Shown piece by piece: positions 41,053 through 50,149 of a DNA stretch of 64,000 bases; positions within the stretch are counted from its first letter, which is position 1, and each line of letters begins with the position of its first letter. The position numbers and the translations under genes are program-made. Under the pieces are notes generated by a model. The model was not told the origin of the DNA and searched no databases. It was given only the letters and a program-made list of their open reading frames with translations. Source of the DNA: GCA-020343675 sp964462945 (GTDB taxonomy: Bacteria > Planctomycetota > Phycisphaerae > Sedimentisphaerales > Anaerobacaceae); contig CAYWZW010000014.1 in assembly GCA_964462945.1 (NCBI GenBank), positions 16,071 through 80,070 on the forward strand, in the 5' to 3' direction.

Positions 41053-43833
41053 CTACCGGATTTGGACTTCCGATCTTCCCTCCAGGGCGATGACCAGGAT
41101 CCGCTGTTCCGGGCGCAACTGCTTTTCGGCGGATTTGAAGACAGACGGCAGGTCAGAGTCATTGCCGACTTTTCGTGCGCTGACTTCCGTCGGTTCCTTT
41201 TCAATGCCCGAAATCAGAACGTAGTACCGCTTGCCGCCCCAGCCATCCACCGTGAATGTGACGCGATTTGGGCCATCGTGGATATTGCTTATCGTGCAGG
41301 GCGCGTGGATGAACCAGCCGCGATTAGGCAATTTCTTTACGTCATATACTTTGCCTTTGCCGTAGAGTTCCGTTAGATGGGCCTGCACCGTCCCGGGGTT
41401 TATGGCGGGGCCGGCAGCTATTTGTGCTCTCAGGTCGAAGAAATCGGGCAGCAATCCCTGGCGCTGCTGGTCGCTTAGAGGCCAGGACATTTGCAGGCCG
41501 GCAGCCGTGATCCCTTTGGCGATCTTAGCCCAGAGGCCCTCCGGATCGTATTCGCTCAGAAGGTGCAGGGCCGAGCCATACACGAGCCCGCACCACTGGA
41601 CGGGCCGGCCAAGCCACAGCGGCGCCTTCCAGTTTGTTGCGCCTAAGACGGCGATTGTCGCGTACGACCCCACCCGGCCGGCGGTCGGCGGGTAGAGATA
41701 AACAAACGGAACTCCAGTCCAGGCCCAGTATCTGGCTTGCTCAAGATATTTCTCCTCTCCTGAAACGATATAGCCGAGCGTATAGGCCTTGACCATGTGG
41801 GCCGAGGCCAGGATGTCCGGCGTGTGCAGCGGCACTTCCCAGGTTTGTGCTCCACGCGGCACCGTGTCGGCATAAAGGGCGGTCTGTTTGTCGAGCAGCT
41901 CAAGGGCCTTGGTTATGAGTTCTCTATCTCCGGACAGAGCAGCACCTTCGAGAATCCCGGCCATGTCCCCGCCGGCTAGGCCGTTTGCATGTTTTGCGAA
42001 ATGGGTCCTCGAATAATCCGTTTTGCCCGGCCGGTAGAGTTTTACGCCGTCTGCGTCGAAGCCCTCGAGCAGATGCAATACCTCGCTGCGTCTTTGCTGC
42101 ACGAATTCATACGTGCGCCCGAAAAGAAGAGGGGCCGTGGGCAGGTGTGCGTGCGAAACGCAGCTTGAGAAAGGCTGCCCCGATGGGATTTTGCCCAGCG
42201 CCTGGCTTTTCGCGTCGTTCAGTCTCTCGCGGAGTATTTCGTTTTTGGTGTTGTTGGCGAGCCAGTCAACGAACATTGCGGCATCCGCCGCCGGACCGGC
42301 TGGAAAATTGTCACCCCAAACCGCGTGTCTGAACAGACCGTTCTCATTTATCTTCGAATCCAGCCAGCCGTGAGCGAGCAGATCGACCGCAGCGTTGAAG
42401 CCGCCTTCGAATTCGGGCACGGCAGGCAGTCCCTTCAAGGCGACGTAGTGCTTGACGGCAGGGACAACGGTCTTTCCTTCGCCGCCGATGATCAGGGCGG
42501 ATAGTTTCAAGGACTTATTGGCTTGAAGTCTCAGAGGCGTATGGGCACAAAAATCGTTCTCGAAACGAAGGTCGCCCACGGCCGGTCCCGACAGTGCCAT
42601 CACGTGAGCGCCGGACTTGTAAATCGTGTCCGGCGAATCGAACGTGGCCGCAGCCGCTTCGGACGGCTCCCAGATGACGCCGATGTAATTGCCGCCGTGT
42701 GCAATCGCCATCAGAGGAAAAGTGATCTTGACGGGGTCGGGGACTCGGCGAATATGGTCCGGCGTCGCAATGTCTGCCTCGCTGCTGCTGGGTTCGTCGC
42801 AGAGATACTCCACACCTGTGAACAGGCCCTGGTCTTTCCTTTCGCTGAATGTGCCGAAGCCGGGAAAAATCGTCAGCCACGGTATATACACGACGTCCCT
42901 GTCTCTATTTACTCTTAGCTCGGCTTCGACCACAAGTGTCCCTTGCTGTTTTGCAGGTCTTACGCTTCTTCGAATCTCCCATTTGCCACCCTGGCTGTCT
43001 TCAATAACCGCCTTACTTTCAAACCGATTGCGATCAGCTGGATTATCAAACGTCACCGCAGCATTTTTGAGATTCAGCCATTCAGGCTGTTCGCCAAATA
43101 CCAGGCCGATCAGCTCGCTCTGGTATCCTGCGGCCATTTCCGCGCCGTCCACTTTCAAAGCGAAGTTGCCCCACTTGCCTTCGTAGTGTTCGAATTCCAG
43201 GCCCCCAGACTTGACCGAGACCCGGCCTTTTCCGGCTCTGCCGGGTTCTTCAGGTTTTTCCAACGCGGGGACAATGGTTTCGCCGATCGCTTCGGCGGTG
43301 ATCGAGGCGACAGTCACTTCACCCTGTTCCATGCAAGGATCGAGGCGAAAACGTGTGCCCGGGCCCAATTTGTCCCGGATGACCAGGGTGTAGTCATGCC
43401 ACTGCCCATCAGCTCGAACGGAGAATTGAACGGAATCTCCGGCTTTGAAAATCCTGCCGTAAAACAGCTCCGCACCGGCGTCGGCGCTCGACCTCATACG
43501 GATTTTCACCCTGACGCTTTTGTCGCCCGGCAGATCGACGGCCGGCCCTTCTATCCACGGGTCTTCGCCGGTGGATTTCACGACCAATCCTTCCGGCGAG
43601 GAGGAAAGATTCTCCACGCGATTATTTCCCATCCAGCCTTGCAGCCCTCTGCTGAAGTCCCATTGGGCCACGATTTCCCCGAACGCAGGCGCCGCGAAAA
43701 TCGCCATAACAGCAAGCAGGATGGGAAACCTTCGAACATTCGTTTTGGAGGGGCGGTGTTTTTCCCCTGCATTTCTGGCGTAACTTCCGTCGAGCTTGTG
43801 AAAACGCATAGAGACCCCCTTCGGATTCTTCAT
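41053..43833 (-). CDS. Large secreted carbohydrate-active-type protein (926 aa)
   Basis: Exported protein with a signal peptide (FPILLAVMAIFAAPAFG) after a long basic N-region. Residues of about 53-190 look like a carbohydrate-binding jelly roll (WDFSRGLQGWMGNNRV, QWHDYTLVIRDKLGPGTRFRLDP). A beta-rich central part follows (about 205-470), then an all-helical region with repeated aromatic helices (YLEQARYWAWTGVPFVYLYPP) as in alpha/alpha-toroid hydrolases and lyases. No characterised family recognised. The ATG at 43833 overlaps the symporter stop (ATGA); ATG 43809 has a better AAGGGGG site. Operon with an SSS symporter and a DHDPS/NAL lyase points to sugar-acid or glycan use. Confidence 0.75.
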   Translation of the reverse strand: MKNPKGVSMRFHKLDGSYARNAGEKHRPSKTNVRRFPILLAVMAIFAAPAFGEIVAQWDFSRGLQGWMGNNRVENLSSSPEGLVVKSTGEDPWIEGPAVDLPGDKSVRVKIRMRSSADAGAELFYGRIFKAGDSVQFSVRADGQWHDYTLVIRDKLGPGTRFRLDPCMEQGEVTVASITAEAIGETIVPALEKPEEPGRAGKGRVSVKSGGLEFEHYEGKWGNFALKVDGAEMAAGYQSELIGLVFGEQPEWLNLKNAAVTFDNPADRNRFESKAVIEDSQGGKWEIRRSVRPAKQQGTLVVEAELRVNRDRDVVYIPWLTIFPGFGTFSERKDQGLFTGVEYLCDEPSSSEADIATPDHIRRVPDPVKITFPLMAIAHGGNYIGVIWEPSEAAAATFDSPDTIYKSGAHVMALSGPAVGDLRFENDFCAHTPLRLQANKSLKLSALIIGGEGKTVVPAVKHYVALKGLPAVPEFEGGFNAAVDLLAHGWLDSKINENGLFRHAVWGDNFPAGPAADAAMFVDWLANNTKNEILRERLNDAKSQALGKIPSGQPFSSCVSHAHLPTAPLLFGRTYEFVQQRRSEVLHLLEGFDADGVKLYRPGKTDYSRTHFAKHANGLAGGDMAGILEGAALSGDRELITKALELLDKQTALYADTVPRGAQTWEVPLHTPDILASAHMVKAYTLGYIVSGEEKYLEQARYWAWTGVPFVYLYPPTAGRVGSYATIAVLGATNWKAPLWLGRPVQWCGLVYGSALHLLSEYDPEGLWAKIAKGITAAGLQMSWPLSDQQRQGLLPDFFDLRAQIAAGPAINPGTVQAHLTELYGKGKVYDVKKLPNRGWFIHAPCTISNIHDGPNRVTFTVDGWGGKRYYVLISGIEKEPTEVSARKVGNDSDLPSVFKSAEKQLRPEQRILVIALEGRSEVQIR

Positions 43834-45326
43834 GCTGGGATGGATCGCTTCCGATTCGTCAGGCTCAAGAGAGCGGCGACCGCCATCATCGCGGCTGTTC
43901 CCACGGCGCCGACGATGATCCCCTCAAAGTTACACTGCGCCCACCGCCACGAAGCGGGCAGGTCGCGCGCAAAAGTCCCCCAACTGATTACGGCGATGCT
44001 GACGCCGATTGAGACAAGGCCCTGCCACAGGCGAAGCCGAATCTGCAGGAAGGCCAGGAGAAACAGGCCCAACAGCGCACCACCGAAGATTCCCGAGATC
44101 TGCCACCAGACGTCCAGAGCGCTTCTTGCTCGAATCATCAAGAGGGCGGCCCCGGTCCCGAGCAGGCCCCAGACCGCCGTGGCCAGCCGCAGAAACAGCA
44201 CGCTGGCCCGCTCGCCGATGTTCGGATTCAGATATCGCTTGTGGAAGTCCAGCAGCAGGACCGTCGCCGAGGAATTCAGCGCCGAGTCCACGGTGCTCAT
44301 GGCAGCGGCGATAATCGCGGCGATAATCAGCCCTTTCAGGCCCGTCGGAACCTCTGTGGCGATGAAGTAAGGGAAGACTTGATCGCCTTTGGTGATGCCC
44401 TCTGCGAGCTTTGTTCCACCCGGAGAGTAGAAGGCGAATAGTGTTGTGCCGATATAAAGAAAAATCGCCGTCAGCGGGATATAGATCAGCATCGCAATCC
44501 AGATCGAGCGTTTCGCGTCGCGCTCCGTGGGTACAGTGCTGTATTTCTGCACGTAGTTCTGGTCCGCCAGAAGGCTTCGCAAATTCTCTGTGATTCCGTA
44601 GATAATCATGACCCAGACCGTGCGGGAAGACAGGGACAAATCCCAGCTACCCAGGCTGAACTTATTGGCCTCGAGCGCCGAACGTATCAGATAGTTTGGC
44701 CCGGAAAAGACGTCTATCGACAAGCTCACGGCACAGCAGACGATCCCCACGATCATAATGACCGATTGAAGGACGTCGGTCCAAATCACGGCCTCCATCC
44801 CGCCGAGCAATGTATAAGCGATCGTAACAAGGCCGACGACGATAATTACAGTGCCGATACTCCACGGAACCCACGGAACGAATGTGCTGAGCAGCAGGCC
44901 GACCAGGTAAAGAATAACCGCAACGCGTCCGATCATGTACAGCACAAACGCCAGTGCCGCGTACGCACGGCCCCACGCGCCGAGTCTGTCTTCGAGAAAT
45001 GAGTAAACAGAGATGAGCATGGTCCTGCGATAGTACGATACGGCGTACCTGCAGACCAGCCATGCCACCGGGAAGATGCACAGAGAGAAGATCATCGGGT
45101 GCCAGTCGGAGTCAAAGGCCTTGCCGGGCGTGGCAATGTAGGAAATGCTGCTGGTATAAGTGCTCATCACCGCCAGGCCGGCCGCCCACGTGGGAATCGT
45201 CCGGCCGGCAACCATAAACTGCTCCGCCGTGCGGGACTTGCGTTCGAAGTAGATGCCCATCCCAACCACCGCGCAGCAATAAGCAAGCAGAATACCGATG
45301 TCGATGGTTCCGAGATTTCCCTGCAT
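43830..45326 (-). CDS. Sodium:solute symporter (SSS family)
   Basis: Na+-coupled importer of the inner membrane, 498 aa, with about 13 helices. Family blocks: MVAGRTIPTWAAGLAVMSTYTSSISYIATPGKAF, YTLLGGMEAVIWTDVLQSVIMIVG, AAIIAAAMSTVDSALNSSATVLLLDFHKRY (the Na+-site helix). It resembles sialic acid/sugar carriers of the family more than proline carriers. It begins 27 bp after the lyase gene and its stop overlaps the next ATG by four bases, so the three genes are one operon. Confidence 0.92.
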   Translation of the reverse strand: MQGNLGTIDIGILLAYCCAVVGMGIYFERKSRTAEQFMVAGRTIPTWAAGLAVMSTYTSSISYIATPGKAFDSDWHPMIFSLCIFPVAWLVCRYAVSYYRRTMLISVYSFLEDRLGAWGRAYAALAFVLYMIGRVAVILYLVGLLLSTFVPWVPWSIGTVIIVVGLVTIAYTLLGGMEAVIWTDVLQSVIMIVGIVCCAVSLSIDVFSGPNYLIRSALEANKFSLGSWDLSLSSRTVWVMIIYGITENLRSLLADQNYVQKYSTVPTERDAKRSIWIAMLIYIPLTAIFLYIGTTLFAFYSPGGTKLAEGITKGDQVFPYFIATEVPTGLKGLIIAAIIAAAMSTVDSALNSSATVLLLDFHKRYLNPNIGERASVLFLRLATAVWGLLGTGAALLMIRARSALDVWWQISGIFGGALLGLFLLAFLQIRLRLWQGLVSIGVSIAVISWGTFARDLPASWRWAQCNFEGIIVGAVGTAAMMAVAALLSLTNRKRSIPA

Positions 45327-45353
45327 TAGCTTTGACTCCTATTGAAACTCGCC

Positions 45354-46289
45354 TCAGTCTTTCTGCACGATTCCAAGCTCTTCCAGTCGTCGGCGAATCA
45401 CGTCACGCTCTGCGCCGCGAAACCGGTGGAACGGCTCAGCCAAAAAGTCATTGCAGATGCCCATACACGAAAGGGCGCACTTGACACCCTTGAGGAAGCT
45501 CGACTCGTAGCGCCCGACGTTGTAGATGGTTGCGCTGATTTGCATGACCTTGTTGTGCAGGGCTTCCGTCGTCTGCACGTCCCTTGAGCTGGCGGCGTTG
45601 TAAAGATCCACGTAAAGCCTTGGAATGAGGTTGGCGCCGCCGCAGACGCCGCCGTGCGCGCCTAACAGAACGGCCTCGGCCAGCAGCTCCTCGGGGCCCA
45701 TCAGAAGCGAGAAGTCCGGGTGGTCTCTCAACTGGGACTGGAGCTGGTGAAAATAGGACATGTTGCCGGAACTGTCCTTCAGGCCCACGACGCCGCTGAT
45801 ATCCGCTGCCGCTCGCACGGTCTGGGGCTCGAAGACGGCCTTGGTGTAGCGCGGCATGTTGTACAGGAATAAGGGCAGCGGCAGCTCAGGCGTCAGATGC
45901 TGGAGGTACTCCAACAGCTCCGGCTGGCCCGCCGGGAAGTAATAGGGCGGCGCCAGCACGACGGCATCAGCCCCGGCATCCTTCGCTTTGCCGGCTGTGT
46001 TTACCGACTCGGTGAAGGAAGTATCGGTGATCCCAACCAGGACCGGCACGCGCCCATTGACCTGGTCGCACACACGTTCAATAAGCTCGTATCGCAGCCG
46101 GTGGCTGAGACTCGGCGCCTCGCCCGTTGTCCCCAAGATGAATAAGCCGTGAATGCCGCCGCCAAGAACGTGCTCGATCAGCCGCTCCAGGCCGGCGACG
46201 TCGAGCGTGTCCCGATCCAAAAGCGGCGTGACCAGGGGTGGAATGATGCCGCGGAGCGGCCTCGGCAGGATGTTCGAGCTGGATTCCAT
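45354..46289 (-). CDS. DHDPS/N-acetylneuraminate lyase family aldolase
   Basis: Class I aldolase of the DapA/NanA family, 311 aa, splitting or forming a pyruvate-linked compound. Schiff-base Lys in VVGLKDSSGNM, catalytic Tyr in FLYNMPRYT, GTTGE loop in FILGTTGEAPSLSHRLR. Its operon partners (SSS symporter, secreted glycan-active protein) argue for a catabolic lyase of a sugar acid such as sialic acid or a keto-deoxy sugar acid rather than lysine synthesis. The gene is divergent from queG. ATG at 46289. Confidence 0.88.
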   Translation of the reverse strand: MESSSNILPRPLRGIIPPLVTPLLDRDTLDVAGLERLIEHVLGGGIHGLFILGTTGEAPSLSHRLRYELIERVCDQVNGRVPVLVGITDTSFTESVNTAGKAKDAGADAVVLAPPYYFPAGQPELLEYLQHLTPELPLPLFLYNMPRYTKAVFEPQTVRAAADISGVVGLKDSSGNMSYFHQLQSQLRDHPDFSLLMGPEELLAEAVLLGAHGGVCGGANLIPRLYVDLYNAASSRDVQTTEALHNKVMQISATIYNVGRYESSFLKGVKCALSCMGICNDFLAEPFHRFRGAERDVIRRRLEELGIVQKD

Positions 46290-46336
46290 GTTTATTGGTT
46301 CTCCATTCTATTTGCACAGCATGGCCAGCCAGGAGC

Positions 46337-46365
46337 TTAAAACTCATGGCGGCCTGTAGTATAAT
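46337..46365 (+). promoter_or_regulatory. Candidate queG promoter, leaderless
   Basis: TTAAAA (46337-46342), 17-bp spacer, perfect TATAAT (46360-46365). The ATG of queG lies only eight bases after the -10 box, so the mRNA would begin at or next to the start codon. Confidence 0.55.
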
Positions 46366-46372
46366 CGCTCTT

Positions 46373-47371
46373 ATGAGTTTATCTCAAGACATAAAGCTCA
46401 AAACAATCGAGCTGGGCTTCGACCTGGTCGGTGTGGCGGACGCCTCGCCGATAGACGCCGAGCAGGCGCAAATCCTGGCGAAGTGGCTAAAGTCCGGCTT
46501 TGCGGGCCAAATGGATTATATGCACAGGAATCTGCAAAAGCGCCTTGACCCCACCAGGCTTTTGGAACATGCACGGTCGATTATCGTCGTCGGTTTGAAC
46601 TACACACCGCCCGGGCAAAGACCAGAATCCGCCGAGCACGCCGGCGCAGCCGTGCGCGCGCAGGCGTCCCGAGCGCAGCCGAGGGACCTGCCAATCGCGC
46701 CGACGGCCAGAGTCACCCGCTACGCCCAATATGAAGATTATCATCCATTTATGAAAGAACGATTGCACCGGATCATTGATTTCATAAGCTCGCTTGTCGG
46801 CGCCAGCTTCAGGTTCAAGATATGCGTTGACTCAGCGCCCGTAGCGGAGCGGGCACTGGCGGTCCGGGCGGGCCTGGGCTTCATCGGCAAGAACCATATA
46901 CTCATCAATCAGCAGCTTGGCTGCGAGATATTCCTGGGTGAGATAATCACCGACCTGGAACTCCAACCTGATGAGCCGGTTGCCGCCGGCTGTTCGGGCT
47001 GCACCAAGTGCATCGATGCCTGCCCGACGGGCGCGTTGAGGCCCGATGGGCAATTCGACGCCAGCAGGTGCATCAACTATCTCACAATCGAGTACAAAGG
47101 CTCGATACCGGCGGAGCTGGCTGAAAAAATAGGCGACCGGCTCTTCGGCTGCGACGAATGTGTCCTTGCCTGCCCTTATCAGACCCGTGCACCGGTATGC
47201 AGGAACAAACAACTCAGATTCTATCCCGACAGGGCGGAAATCAGCCTGCACGAGGTTCTGAACCTGACCGCCGAATCGTTCGAAGCTAAATTCGCCGAGT
47301 CTCCTATAAAACGTGCAGGTCTCGACAGCCTGAAAAGAAACGCCCGAATTTGCCTTGCCAAATTCCAATGA
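46373..47371 (+). CDS. queG: Epoxyqueuosine reductase
   Basis: Cobalamin- and 4Fe-4S-dependent enzyme that makes queuosine from epoxyqueuosine in tRNA; 332 aa. AGFDLVGVADA-like start (LGFDLVGVADASPID), YHPFMKERL, DSAPVAERALAVRAGLGFIGKNHILI, then two ferredoxin-type sites: CSGCTKCIDACPTGAL (first Cys 207) and GCDECVLACPYQ. About 20-30 residues after NYTPPGQ are foreign-looking (RAQASRAQPRDLP) and come from a palindromic repeat at 46661-46690. The ATG at 46373 is the family start; no ribosome site precedes it, in line with a leaderless mRNA. Confidence 0.93.
   Translation: MSLSQDIKLKTIELGFDLVGVADASPIDAEQAQILAKWLKSGFAGQMDYMHRNLQKRLDPTRLLEHARSIIVVGLNYTPPGQRPESAEHAGAAVRAQASRAQPRDLPIAPTARVTRYAQYEDYHPFMKERLHRIIDFISSLVGASFRFKICVDSAPVAERALAVRAGLGFIGKNHILINQQLGCEIFLGEIITDLELQPDEPVAAGCSGCTKCIDACPTGALRPDGQFDASRCINYLTIEYKGSIPAELAEKIGDRLFGCDECVLACPYQTRAPVCRNKQLRFYPDRAEISLHEVLNLTAESFEAKFAESPIKRAGLDSLKRNARICLAKFQ
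46661..46690. repeat. Palindromic repeat inside queG
   Basis: CAGG-CG-TCCC and GGGACCTG arms around GAGCGCAGCCGA. In frame, encoding a Gln/Arg/Ala-rich loop not expected in QueG. Distinct in sequence from the other palindromes here. Confidence 0.6.
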
Positions 47372-47428
47372 ACCGCTGAGGCTGCCGAGAGCGCAAAGCA
47401 GAGGGCAAAATGAAAAAGAGAATTTTCT

Positions 47429-48244
47429 TTAACGGTCGCGGGTTTTCTCCAGCAGCTTCTTCGTGGCCACGATGCCTTCGGTCTCGCTGAGCTTCTCGCC
47501 TTCGTACTCGATGCCGACGAAGCCTTTGTAGCCGGCGTCAAGGACAATCTTCATCATGCGGTAGTAATCAATTGTGGTCTCGTCACCTTTTTCGTCGAAG
47601 TCATAGCTCTTGGCGCTGACCGACTTGGCGTAGGGCATGAGTATCTTGACGGCGTCGTAGGGGTCGATTTCCGGCGGGAAATTGCCGAAGTCGGGCAGCG
47701 TCCCGCAGTTGGGCAGGTCCACCTCCTTGATGACGCCGGCCAGCCACCAGCCGTCGGACGAGAGGCCGCCGTGATTCTCGACAATCACGTTGAGCTTGTG
47801 CTCGGCGGCGTATTCGCTGAGCCGTCGCAGCCCGTCGGCGGCAAGTTTGAGCTGCTCGGCAGACGGGCCCGCCGAGTAAGCGTTGACCCGGATCGAATGG
47901 CAGCCCAAAAACCTGGCCGCATGGACCCACTTGTGATGGTTGCGGACGGCCTGGGACCGGCGGCGCGCGTCTGGATCGCCGAGACCGCCTTCGTCATCGC
48001 ACATAATCAAAACCGATTTGACGCCCAAGTCCTCGGCGCGTTTCTTCATCTCGTCCAGGTACCCGGTGTCCTCGGCCTTGTCTTTGAAAAATTGATTGAC
48101 GTACTCGATGGCTTGGATACCGAGGGCGTGGGCTTCTTTGGCAAAGTCAAGATTATCCAATTTCGGTCCGGCCTGGCCGAAAAGTCGTTTGTGCCACGAC
48201 CACTGGGCCAAAGAAATCTCAAAAAGGGGCTTTTTGTTTGGCAT
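47429..48244 (-). CDS. Sugar phosphate isomerase/epimerase (TIM barrel, cytoplasmic)
   Basis: Xylose-isomerase-like barrel of 271 aa without a signal peptide. Metal-ligand blocks: VIVENHGGLSSDG (Glu, His), GTLPDFGNFP (Asp), SAKSYDFDEKGDE, and VGIEYEGE (final Glu). ATG 48244 with GGAAGAGAAT upstream is preferred to the frame's first codon at 48262. Such proteins act on ketoses, inosose or ribulose-type sugars; the substrate is unknown. It is 27 bp after the MBL hydrolase gene and likely in one operon with it. Confidence 0.88.
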   Translation of the reverse strand: MPNKKPLFEISLAQWSWHKRLFGQAGPKLDNLDFAKEAHALGIQAIEYVNQFFKDKAEDTGYLDEMKKRAEDLGVKSVLIMCDDEGGLGDPDARRRSQAVRNHHKWVHAARFLGCHSIRVNAYSAGPSAEQLKLAADGLRRLSEYAAEHKLNVIVENHGGLSSDGWWLAGVIKEVDLPNCGTLPDFGNFPPEIDPYDAVKILMPYAKSVSAKSYDFDEKGDETTIDYYRMMKIVLDAGYKGFVGIEYEGEKLSETEGIVATKKLLEKTRDR

Positions 48245-48271
48245 ATTCTCTTCCTTTTGCACTAAGTCGTC

Positions 48272-49363
48272 CTAATGCTCCTTGTGCTCTGCCTGCGGCG
48301 GTTGCTCTTGCTCGTTCAGGATGCGCCAGAGATTTCTTATGTTGCGCTCCTGGTGGTCGTAGCCATACGTGCGGGGGGGTGGGTCGCGGAAGGCGGGAAA
48401 CTTGGCGCGGATGGTCAGAAGCCGCGTCGTCTGGTCCAGGGTCAGACCTTGCCGGCGGGCGGCTTCAACTTCTTTGAGCATTCTCTGGTAATAATCGCGG
48501 ATAGGTGGAAGGACGGCACGGGTCAGCAGGACGCTGTGTCCCGGGATCACGTGATCGATCTTCACATTGTCGGCGAGGAGACTGTCCAGGACGGCGATGA
48601 AACGGTGGACGTCTTCAAGATGCGACTCTTCGCCGATTTCGGGGACGCGGCCCTGCTGGTAGGCGATGGCGCCGGTGACCAGGATCCGCTCCTGGGGAAC
48701 GTAGATCAGGATGTCGGAGTTGCTGTGGCCTTTGCCGAAGAAGATCAGTTCCAGCGTGAGGTCGCCCAAATCCAGCGTGTGCCTGTCGGCAAACATGAGT
48801 GACGGCTTGACGACTTCGTAGCCCTCTTCCAGGTCCTTCGCAAACAGCTCGTAGAATACCAGGTCGCTGCGGATCAACCTGTTGTACGTGCGGTTTCCTG
48901 CAGACCGAGGCAGCTCGGCCCGCAGGTTGCGAAGGATCGAGGCATAATGGTCCAGCTCTCGGCGTTTCCAGTCGGGCTCCGTCTGTCTGCGAATCAGCCA
49001 CTGCATGTCCTCGGGCAGGTTATTGTGTCCGACGATCACCGCGCCTTTGAACAGGCCGTTGCCGCTGCAATGGTTGTCATGGGCGTGCGTATTAATGACG
49101 TATGCCCAATCGTCACGGCCGAACGCCTGCTCGATCTTCTCCTTGATCGGGGCCATGACCCGCGGCGAGGCCTCCGTATCGATGATCACCAGGCCCTTCT
49201 GCGATTGGATCGCCGTGAGATTGCATCGCCGGTCGATCCCCGGCCAGTAGGCCAGGACCACGCGCGGGGAAAGCCTTTCGATGCGGACGTACTGGGCGGA
49301 ACTGTCCCTCGCCGCGGCCAGAAGGCCCGGCATAAGCAAACTAAGATAGATAGCCTTGATCAT
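48272..49363 (-). CDS. Exported MBL-fold metallo-hydrolase
   Basis: Metallo-beta-lactamase-fold hydrolase, 363 aa, with a short signal peptide (AIYLSLLMPGLLAAARDSSAQ). Metal site HAHDNH at residues 93-98 (the common form is HxHxDH, here with the Asp moved one place), a further His in FFGKGHSNSD and the final His in HVIPGHSVLL. Overall closest to quorum-quenching/cyclase-type MBL proteins such as PF00753 lipoproteins. The substrate cannot be read. Upstream lies a long gene-free stretch; downstream the sugar isomerase. Confidence 0.88.
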   Translation of the reverse strand: MIKAIYLSLLMPGLLAAARDSSAQYVRIERLSPRVVLAYWPGIDRRCNLTAIQSQKGLVIIDTEASPRVMAPIKEKIEQAFGRDDWAYVINTHAHDNHCSGNGLFKGAVIVGHNNLPEDMQWLIRRQTEPDWKRRELDHYASILRNLRAELPRSAGNRTYNRLIRSDLVFYELFAKDLEEGYEVVKPSLMFADRHTLDLGDLTLELIFFGKGHSNSDILIYVPQERILVTGAIAYQQGRVPEIGEESHLEDVHRFIAVLDSLLADNVKIDHVIPGHSVLLTRAVLPPIRDYYQRMLKEVEAARRQGLTLDQTTRLLTIRAKFPAFRDPPPRTYGYDHQERNIRNLWRILNEQEQPPQAEHKEH

Positions 49364-50149
49364 TATCGCTCTCCACTAATAACCGACTCTGCAAATAGCG
49401 ATAAGAACAGCACATTGATAGTCCAACTGCAATAACTCTATCACGAACGCGGCAGATTCCAAGCCGTTTTTAAACCATTGACGGCATTCGTTTGGGGACA
49501 CCTTGCAGCGGAGCAAACGGGGGCTTCTACTGAGTTCAACCAAATGTCCTGCCCACTTTGCCGCTAACGTCCTTTTTGCTTTGCGAACTCGGCGTCCTCG
49601 GCGGTGAAACCACACAAATTGGCTTTGTTTTTCAAATTAACCACGAATGAACGCGAATAAACACCAACGACCTCAACAGAAGGAAAATTGGGTTTGTTTT
49701 TTGAAAACCGACTCATCGCCACAAAGCGACCAAGCCACGAAGTGAGATTTCTACATTCGATACCTGTCCGGCAGTCGTCATGACGGATTCCTTGTTCAAT
49801 GCCTGTCCCGAGCAGGGTCGAGGGATTCGATATTCAAATCGCATTTGCCCCCTGATTGCCTGCTATCCGGATCTCCTGCCTCCTGTTTCCTGATGAGCTG
49901 ATTCCCACCCCTGCCCTTCGATATCGCCTACGAACCATGAACTGTGTAGTAGTGTGATGCTACTCCATTAGTTAGATGGGTATTACACATCGCATGAGGT
50001 TCGGCGTCAGGTGAAATTCTTGAGTGGATTAGAGATTCCATTATTGGCACGAGCCTTTTTCCTGTTGCTCTCGGCCTCTTTTCGCGTAGAATCAAGTTTT
50101 TGATCCGTCCACAAGTAAACAGCGACCCTTGGCAAGTGGAAGATCGACA
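49364..50149. other. Gene-free mosaic stretch before the Type IIG enzyme
   Basis: About 785 bases without a credible gene. It is a patchwork of low-complexity phrases: GCGAACTCGGCGTCCTCGG near 49583, AACCACGAATGAACGCGAAT near 49640, CCACAAAGCGACCAAGCC near 49720, ATTCGATATTCAAATCG near 49820, and CTCCTGCCTCCTGTTTCC near 49875. Several are recognisable as widespread intergenic phrases of other bacteria. No tRNA, promoter of note or attachment site seen. Confidence 0.5.

Noticed and set aside
42943..44370. Plus-strand open frame of 475 codons
   Set aside because: It is antisense to the secreted 926-aa protein and the SSS symporter, both of which have clear motifs; its translation is Arg/Pro/Ser-rich shadow.
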